9,910 bases of DNA from JBQTJN01 sp052387095 (GTDB lineage Bacteria > Pseudomonadota > Alphaproteobacteria > Micavibrionales > Micavibrionaceae): positions 1-9,910 of the forward strand of contig JBQTJN010000012.1 in the NCBI GenBank assembly GCA_052387095.1. The letters run 5' to 3'. Below are positions 7,455-9,910 of the stretch, in pieces. The notes beneath the pieces were generated by a model. That model saw only the letters and a list, made by a program, of their open reading frames with translations, searched no databases and was not told the origin of the DNA. Numbering within the stretch: the stretch's first letter is position 1; each line of letters starts with the position of its first letter. A program made the translations under genes and the position numbers.

Positions 7455-8029
7455 TGCTTCATGGTGGCATTCGCCCCCGGCTCCGATACATGGTGAACGC
7501 CTGCAATATGCGCTAAAAATCCTAAGATATTGGCAATGTTTGTATCACGGCTTTCGTAAGATTTATTGATTGCCTCCTGCATCGCCGGGGGCATTTGTTC
7601 CATTCCTGTCATATCGCCCCGCGGGTTAAACTGGGAAACAAGCCCCATGGTGACAACGAATTTTCCGTCTATAATCTCAGCCCAGTTGCAATCAAACTCG
7701 ATCGTGCGTCTGCCGCCGTCTTTAGTCGGAACCTCGACGGTGAATTCGGGACCGGGCCCGAGCTTTCCCTTTTTGTTGGAAACGATAATGTTCGCCGGAA
7801 GAGCAACCGGAGCAGACGCCGAATTGTTAGTTTCAGGCTTCGGCGCTAGTGTAGTGATCGGTGATGGCTGTGAATTCATAACCGGTGTTTGCGCCGCTGG
7901 TGCATTGGCATTTACCTTTTCCTTGTTCGGTTGTTCGGAAGTGTCTTGATTGAAGGGATTGCAGGAAGCGTTAAAAAAAATGCCGAGGAGTGTGAATGTG
8001 CTGAAAGATTTACTCAGTTTTTTATTCAT
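7430..8029 (-). CDS. Hypothetical secreted protein or lipoprotein
   Basis: The product has 199 residues. Its N-terminus, MNKKLSKSFSTFTLLGIFF, is a basic n-region and hydrophobic core, followed by NAS-C23. This fits a lipoprotein signal with small residues at -1 and -2, but asparagine at -3 is unusual where leucine is normal. Residues about 28-80 are a low-complexity N/P/A/S/T linker, typical of a tether from a membrane to a folded domain. Residues about 85-199 form a compact domain (PGPEFTVEVPTKDGGRRTIEFDC..., ending KQCKPYFGL) with two more cysteines, C114 and C193, which could pair in the periplasm. I recognise no family. AGGGGAG just upstream of the ATG is a strong ribosome binding site. 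It is the first gene after the minus-strand arm of the divergent promoter and overlaps the frame of the 1028-residue protein, so the two probably form an operon. Confidence 0.8.
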   Translation of the reverse strand: MNKKLSKSFSTFTLLGIFFNASCNPFNQDTSEQPNKEKVNANAPAAQTPVMNSQPSPITTLAPKPETNNSASAPVALPANIIVSNKKGKLGPGPEFTVEVPTKDGGRRTIEFDCNWAEIIDGKFVVTMGLVSQFNPRGDMTGMEQMPPAMQEAINKSYESRDTNIANILGFLAHIAGVHHVSEPGANATMKQCKPYFGL

Positions 8030-8068
8030 AATCTCCCCTTGGTCTTCTGTTGTCTCTAGATAAAATTA

Positions 8069-8104
8069 ATTATCATTCTCTATTGACACTGATAATGATT
8101 CGCA
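8069..8104. promoter_or_regulatory. Fur-box-like operator in the divergent promoter region
   Basis: TGATAATGATTCGCA (8090-8104) matches 12 of 14 fixed positions of the 7-1-7 Fur consensus TGATAATnATTATCA. A perfect inverted copy of its left half, ATTATCA, lies at 8069-8075, 14 bases away. A weaker GATAA...TTATC pair (8059-8074) extends it. The main site covers the minus-strand -10 and the spacer shared by both promoters, so a bound repressor would block transcription in both directions. Fur-family proteins in alphaproteobacteria vary (Fur, Mur, Irr), so iron control is an inference from the motif, not shown. Confidence 0.5.
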
Positions 8105-8112
8105 AATACATT
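8083..8112 (+). promoter_or_regulatory. Plus-strand sigma70-like promoter for the small hydrophobic protein
   Basis: TTGACA (8083-8088) is followed after 18 bases by TACATT (8107-8112, 4/6). The predicted start is near 8119, leaving a leader of about 47 bases before ATG 8166. It overlaps the minus-strand promoter almost completely, so two polymerases could not occupy both at once. Confidence 0.5.
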
Positions 8113-8117
8113 GTCAA
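8089..8117 (-). promoter_or_regulatory. Minus-strand sigma70-like promoter for the lipoprotein / giant protein operon
   Basis: Read on the minus strand, TTGACA (8117-8112) is followed after 17 bases by TATCAG (8094-8089, 4/6). The predicted start is near 8082, giving about 53 bases of leader before the ATG at 8029. The two TTGACA boxes form a 7-bp perfect inverted repeat (ATTGACA 8082-8088, TGTCAAT 8112-8118). Confidence 0.55.
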
Positions 8118-8165
8118 TGCGAACTATTCTTAATTGCAAAATTAACAGCCGTAAAGAGCAAATTA

Positions 8166-8381
8166 ATGGACGCGGGGATTTTAAGCAGTATTTTTAATAT
8201 ACAGAACGCGATCATGATCGGGGTCGACGTTCTGCTATTTGCCTGGATGCATTTTACGCCGGAAGGGATGGCATTTGGCGCTACAGTGGCGAGCACGCTC
8301 GGCATGACAAGCGGCGTTGCCACGACATATGGGCTGACACAGACGACAACCACAGCGGGCGCAGCCGTGCTGACACTTTAA
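8166..8381 (+). CDS. Small hydrophobic hypothetical protein
   Basis: The product has 71 residues. Residues about 12-30 (IQNAIMIGVDVLLFAWMHF) could cross the membrane, and about 36-55 is a second, weaker stretch rich in G, A, T and S. The C-terminus is threonine-rich (TQTTTTAGAAVLTL). AAGAG with a 7-base spacer precedes the ATG, and the plus-strand promoter lies just upstream, which supports this strand over an overlapping antisense frame. I do not recognise the family. Divergent placement against the lipoprotein operon with a shared control region suggests a related role. It ends 12 bases before the 3' end of the convergent tRNA-Gly. Confidence 0.6.
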   Translation: MDAGILSSIFNIQNAIMIGVDVLLFAWMHFTPEGMAFGATVASTLGMTSGVATTYGLTQTTTTAGAAVLTL

Positions 8382-8393
8382 AATTGAAATCAT

Positions 8394-8467
8394 TGGAGCG
8401 GGTGAAGGGAATCGAACCCTCATAGCCAGCTTGGAAGGCTGGAGCTTTACCACTAAGCTACACCCGC
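8394..8467 (-). tRNA. tRNA-Gly (anticodon TCC)
   Basis: On the minus strand the acceptor stem GCGGGTG (8467-8461) pairs with CACCCGC (8404-8398), followed by discriminator T and encoded CCA (8396-8394). The D-arm is TAGCTTAGTGGTAAAGC, the anticodon stem-loop is CCAGC-CTTCCAA-GCTGG with TCC at 8435-8433, and the T-arm is GAGGGTTCGATTCCCTT. The tRNA is complete and class I. It points away from tuf and opposite to tRNA-Tyr. A weak promoter is visible upstream on the minus strand (TGGATT 8507-8502, TATGGT 8484-8479), in the short gap after the cation-efflux gene. Confidence 0.96.
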
Positions 8468-8511
8468 GCTCATCTCCCACCATAGCCAAACCCACAGGCA
8501 GAATCCAGTTT

Positions 8512-9438
8512 TTAGTACTTTATATCATGCACCCCGGCCACATGGTGGCGGGTATCATCGGTATCGCCGAACGGATCGACATGGATCAGGATCTCGGCCT
8601 CCGGGAAGCCGGCCAGCAGGGCATGCTCCACCTCGCGCACAATCTCGTGCGCATCACAAAGGAGCATTTGCGGATCCAGTTCAATATCAAAGGATATAAA
8701 AACCCGCATGCCGGACCGGCTGGTCCTCAGGTCGTGCATGCCGAGCACTTTTTCATGTGACAGAACTTTGGCTTTGATGGCGGCGCGCACATTCGTGCCC
8801 AGTTCACGGTCGAGCAGCATGTCGAGCGCCTTGCCGCCGATACCGCGCGCGGTCCATCCGAGGTAAAGCGCAACAATAATGGCAAAGACCGGGTCGATCC
8901 AGGCCGGCAGGCCGTGTCGCAGCGCCACTACAACACCCATGGCGCCGAGATTGATCAAGACATCCATTGAGTAATGCGCGCGGTCAGCTTCGATGGCAAG
9001 GCTGGGCGCCCGCTTGAGCGCGTAATTTTGCATGAAGATAATCATCGCGGATAAAAAGGCGGCGATGGCCATGACGGCAACGGCAATGGCATGATCGCCG
9101 TTAACCGGCGGCATGTGAAACCGGCTGAAGGATTCGATCAGAAGAAAAATTCCGGCCGCGGCGATAAAGCTTGCCTGGAACAGGGCGGCCAGCCCTTCGA
9201 TTTTCCCGTGCCCGTGCCGGTGTTCGCGGTCGGCGGGCTTGAGTGAGAGACGCAGGGCCAAAAACGTCATGCAGGAAACGCTGGCATCCATCACGGAATC
9301 GATCAGGGAGGCCAGAATGCTGGCCGAACCGTTATCGAGATAAGCCACCATCTTCAGCGCGATCAGCACGAGGACCGTCAGGATGGTCGCCGCGCTGGCC
9401 AGCAAAGCAATGTTCGGTTGGGCAGGTTTTGTGTGCAT
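8512..9438 (-). CDS. Cation diffusion facilitator (CDF) metal efflux pump, FieF-like
   Basis: The product has 308 residues. CDF proteins export divalent metals (Zn, Fe, Mn, Co or Cd) from cytoplasm to periplasm in exchange for protons, as inner-membrane dimers. About six membrane helices fill residues 9-200. The intramembrane metal site is complete: D47 and D51 in SLIDSVMDA, H155 and D159 in ADRAHYSMDV. The loop after helix 2 carries HRHGHGKIEGLAAL, with H77 matching the FieF HGKxE signature. The cytoplasmic domain (about 205-295) has LRTSRSGMRVFISFDIELDP and FPEAEILIHVDPF, with the conserved His-Val-Asp pair near the end, and a short histidine-containing tail. I chose ATG 9438 because AGGGG lies 5 bases upstream and the sequence starts like other family members; an upstream ATG at 9564 would add 42 atypical residues. 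The D-D-H-D site fits Zn or Fe(II), but the substrate is not fixed by sequence alone. Confidence 0.93.
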   Translation of the reverse strand: MHTKPAQPNIALLASAATILTVLVLIALKMVAYLDNGSASILASLIDSVMDASVSCMTFLALRLSLKPADREHRHGHGKIEGLAALFQASFIAAAGIFLLIESFSRFHMPPVNGDHAIAVAVMAIAAFLSAMIIFMQNYALKRAPSLAIEADRAHYSMDVLINLGAMGVVVALRHGLPAWIDPVFAIIVALYLGWTARGIGGKALDMLLDRELGTNVRAAIKAKVLSHEKVLGMHDLRTSRSGMRVFISFDIELDPQMLLCDAHEIVREVEHALLAGFPEAEILIHVDPFGDTDDTRHHVAGVHDIKY

Positions 9439-9499
9439 ATGCCCCTGTATCTGACAGGCTTTCCGGCAAAAGACAAGGCCTGCGAAATCATGAAAACAA

Positions 9500-9528
9500 T
9501 TGACAGAAGCCCGAAATTTTCCTAAAAA
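9500..9528 (+). promoter_or_regulatory. Candidate sigma70 promoter upstream of the short ORF and tuf
   Basis: TTGACA (9500-9505) is followed after 17 bases by TAAAAA (9523-9528, 4/6), predicting a start near 9535, about 75 bases before the short ORF and 265 before tuf. A second, weaker candidate closer to tuf is TTTACC (9747-9752), 17 bases, TAGATT (9770-9775). A further -10-like TATTAT at 9575-9580 has no good -35. Confidence 0.45.
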
Positions 9529-9608
9529 ACTGACTGCATAAATGATGGAGATGACCCATTGCAAGAAGCTTTCATATTATATTAGGAAGACGTTCGGAGA
9601 CAGACCTT

Positions 9609-9794
9609 ATGTCTGCGTTTGCTAACAATGATATACAAAAGACGGATTATACGCTTTTAGGTGACAACCAGGGCGGCACGCTGAAAGTTGAAGCGGCTAA
9701 TTTGTCTCTATCGTCTCCACAGGTTGAAGGGCTAAAGAGCGATGGTTTTACCGTCCTTATAGGGCACATTAGATTCATTTACCAAGAAAGGTAG
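9609..9794 (+). CDS. Short hypothetical protein directly upstream of tuf
   Basis: The product has 61 residues, starting MSAFANNDIQKTDYTLLGDN. It has no signal peptide or membrane segment and no family I recognise. GGAG lies 9 bases before the ATG, so it could be translated. Its stop codon (9792-9794) is 6 bases before the tuf start, and the ribosome binding region of tuf (AAAGG, 9786-9790) lies in its last codons, so translation of the two may be coupled. The composition is less GC-rich than polA. It could instead be a chance frame within the tuf leader. Confidence 0.4.
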   Translation: MSAFANNDIQKTDYTLLGDNQGGTLKVEAANLSLSSPQVEGLKSDGFTVLIGHIRFIYQER

Positions 9795-9800
9795 TACAAA

Positions 9801-9910
9801 ATGTCCAAGGAAAAATTCGAGCGTAACAAGCCGCACTGCAATATTGGAACGATCGGGCACGTCGACCACGGGAAGACGACATTGACGGCGGCATTGACCA
9901 AATATTTCTC
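9801..9910 (+). CDS. tuf: Elongation factor Tu (N-terminal part, cut by window edge)
   Basis: The first 36 codons are present, starting [20 protein letters not shown]. EF-Tu is the GTPase that delivers aminoacyl-tRNA to the ribosome. The P-loop GHVDHGKT is complete at residues 19-26, followed by [10 protein letters not shown]. This N-terminus is closest to the alphaproteobacterial form (commonly M[AS][24 protein letters not shown]). AAAGG about 10 bases upstream serves as the ribosome binding site. Proximity to tRNA-Tyr, tRNA-Gly and rlmB matches the class's usual tuf neighbourhood. Confidence 0.97.
   Translation, partial: [36 protein letters not shown]

Noticed and set aside
8114..8353. A 79-codon minus-strand frame overlapping the small hydrophobic ORF.
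   Set aside because: It runs through the divergent promoter region and lacks a ribosome binding site; the plus-strand frame has promoter, leader and ribosome binding site in order.
8471..8484. CTCCCACCAT near tRNA-Gly compared with CCTCCACCAT at the tRNA-Tyr 3' end, as a possible att pair.
   Set aside because: The match is only about 9 of 10 bases, imperfect and of a composition common near tRNA ends; there is no integrase gene in between.
9439..9564. A longer N-terminus for the cation efflux protein, starting at 9564.
   Set aside because: It adds 42 residues not seen in the family and has no good ribosome binding site; ATG 9438 has AGGGG at proper spacing.

Overview
The window looks like an alphaproteobacterial chromosome. 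The EF-Tu N-terminus ([19 protein letters not shown]...) is of alphaproteobacterial type. The linkage rlmB / tRNA-Tyr / tRNA-Gly / tuf is also, as I recall it, typical of that class, where these genes usually sit close together upstream of secE-nusG. I cannot name a genus from the sequence.

Layout from left to right. Positions 1-120 hold the C-terminal end of an IS30-family transposase, probably followed at once by the element's right terminal repeat. Next is a housekeeping block on the minus strand: rlmB (23S rRNA 2'-O-methyltransferase) and polA (complete DNA polymerase I with intact 5' nuclease, proofreading and polymerase motifs). The roughly 320-base gap between them is not empty. It has a near-consensus minus-strand promoter, about 215 transcribed bases with a short ORF and several hairpins, and a strong intrinsic terminator about 50 bases before the polA start. 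This is either an unnamed small RNA or a polA leader with an attenuator-like layout.

An intact tRNA-Tyr(GTA) follows on the plus strand. The stretch from about 4.37 to 8.38 kb is accessory and unfamiliar. It holds a very large protein of about 1000 residues with no domain I recognise but with what looks like an internal duplication, preceded on the same strand by a candidate lipoprotein gene with which its frame overlaps. A small hydrophobic protein is encoded on the opposite strand. The two directions are driven from one 36-bp segment where two sigma70-like promoters lie on top of each other around a Fur-box-like sequence. The cassette therefore looks bidirectional and possibly iron-controlled.

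The right part returns to core genes: tRNA-Gly(TCC) on the minus strand, opposite to tRNA-Tyr and tuf, then a cation diffusion facilitator metal-efflux pump (minus), a short hypothetical ORF, and the first 36 codons of tuf (plus). The most notable features are the accessory cassette lodged between tRNA-Tyr and tRNA-Gly, its shared promoter/operator, the repeat structure of the giant protein, and the leader/sRNA upstream of polA.
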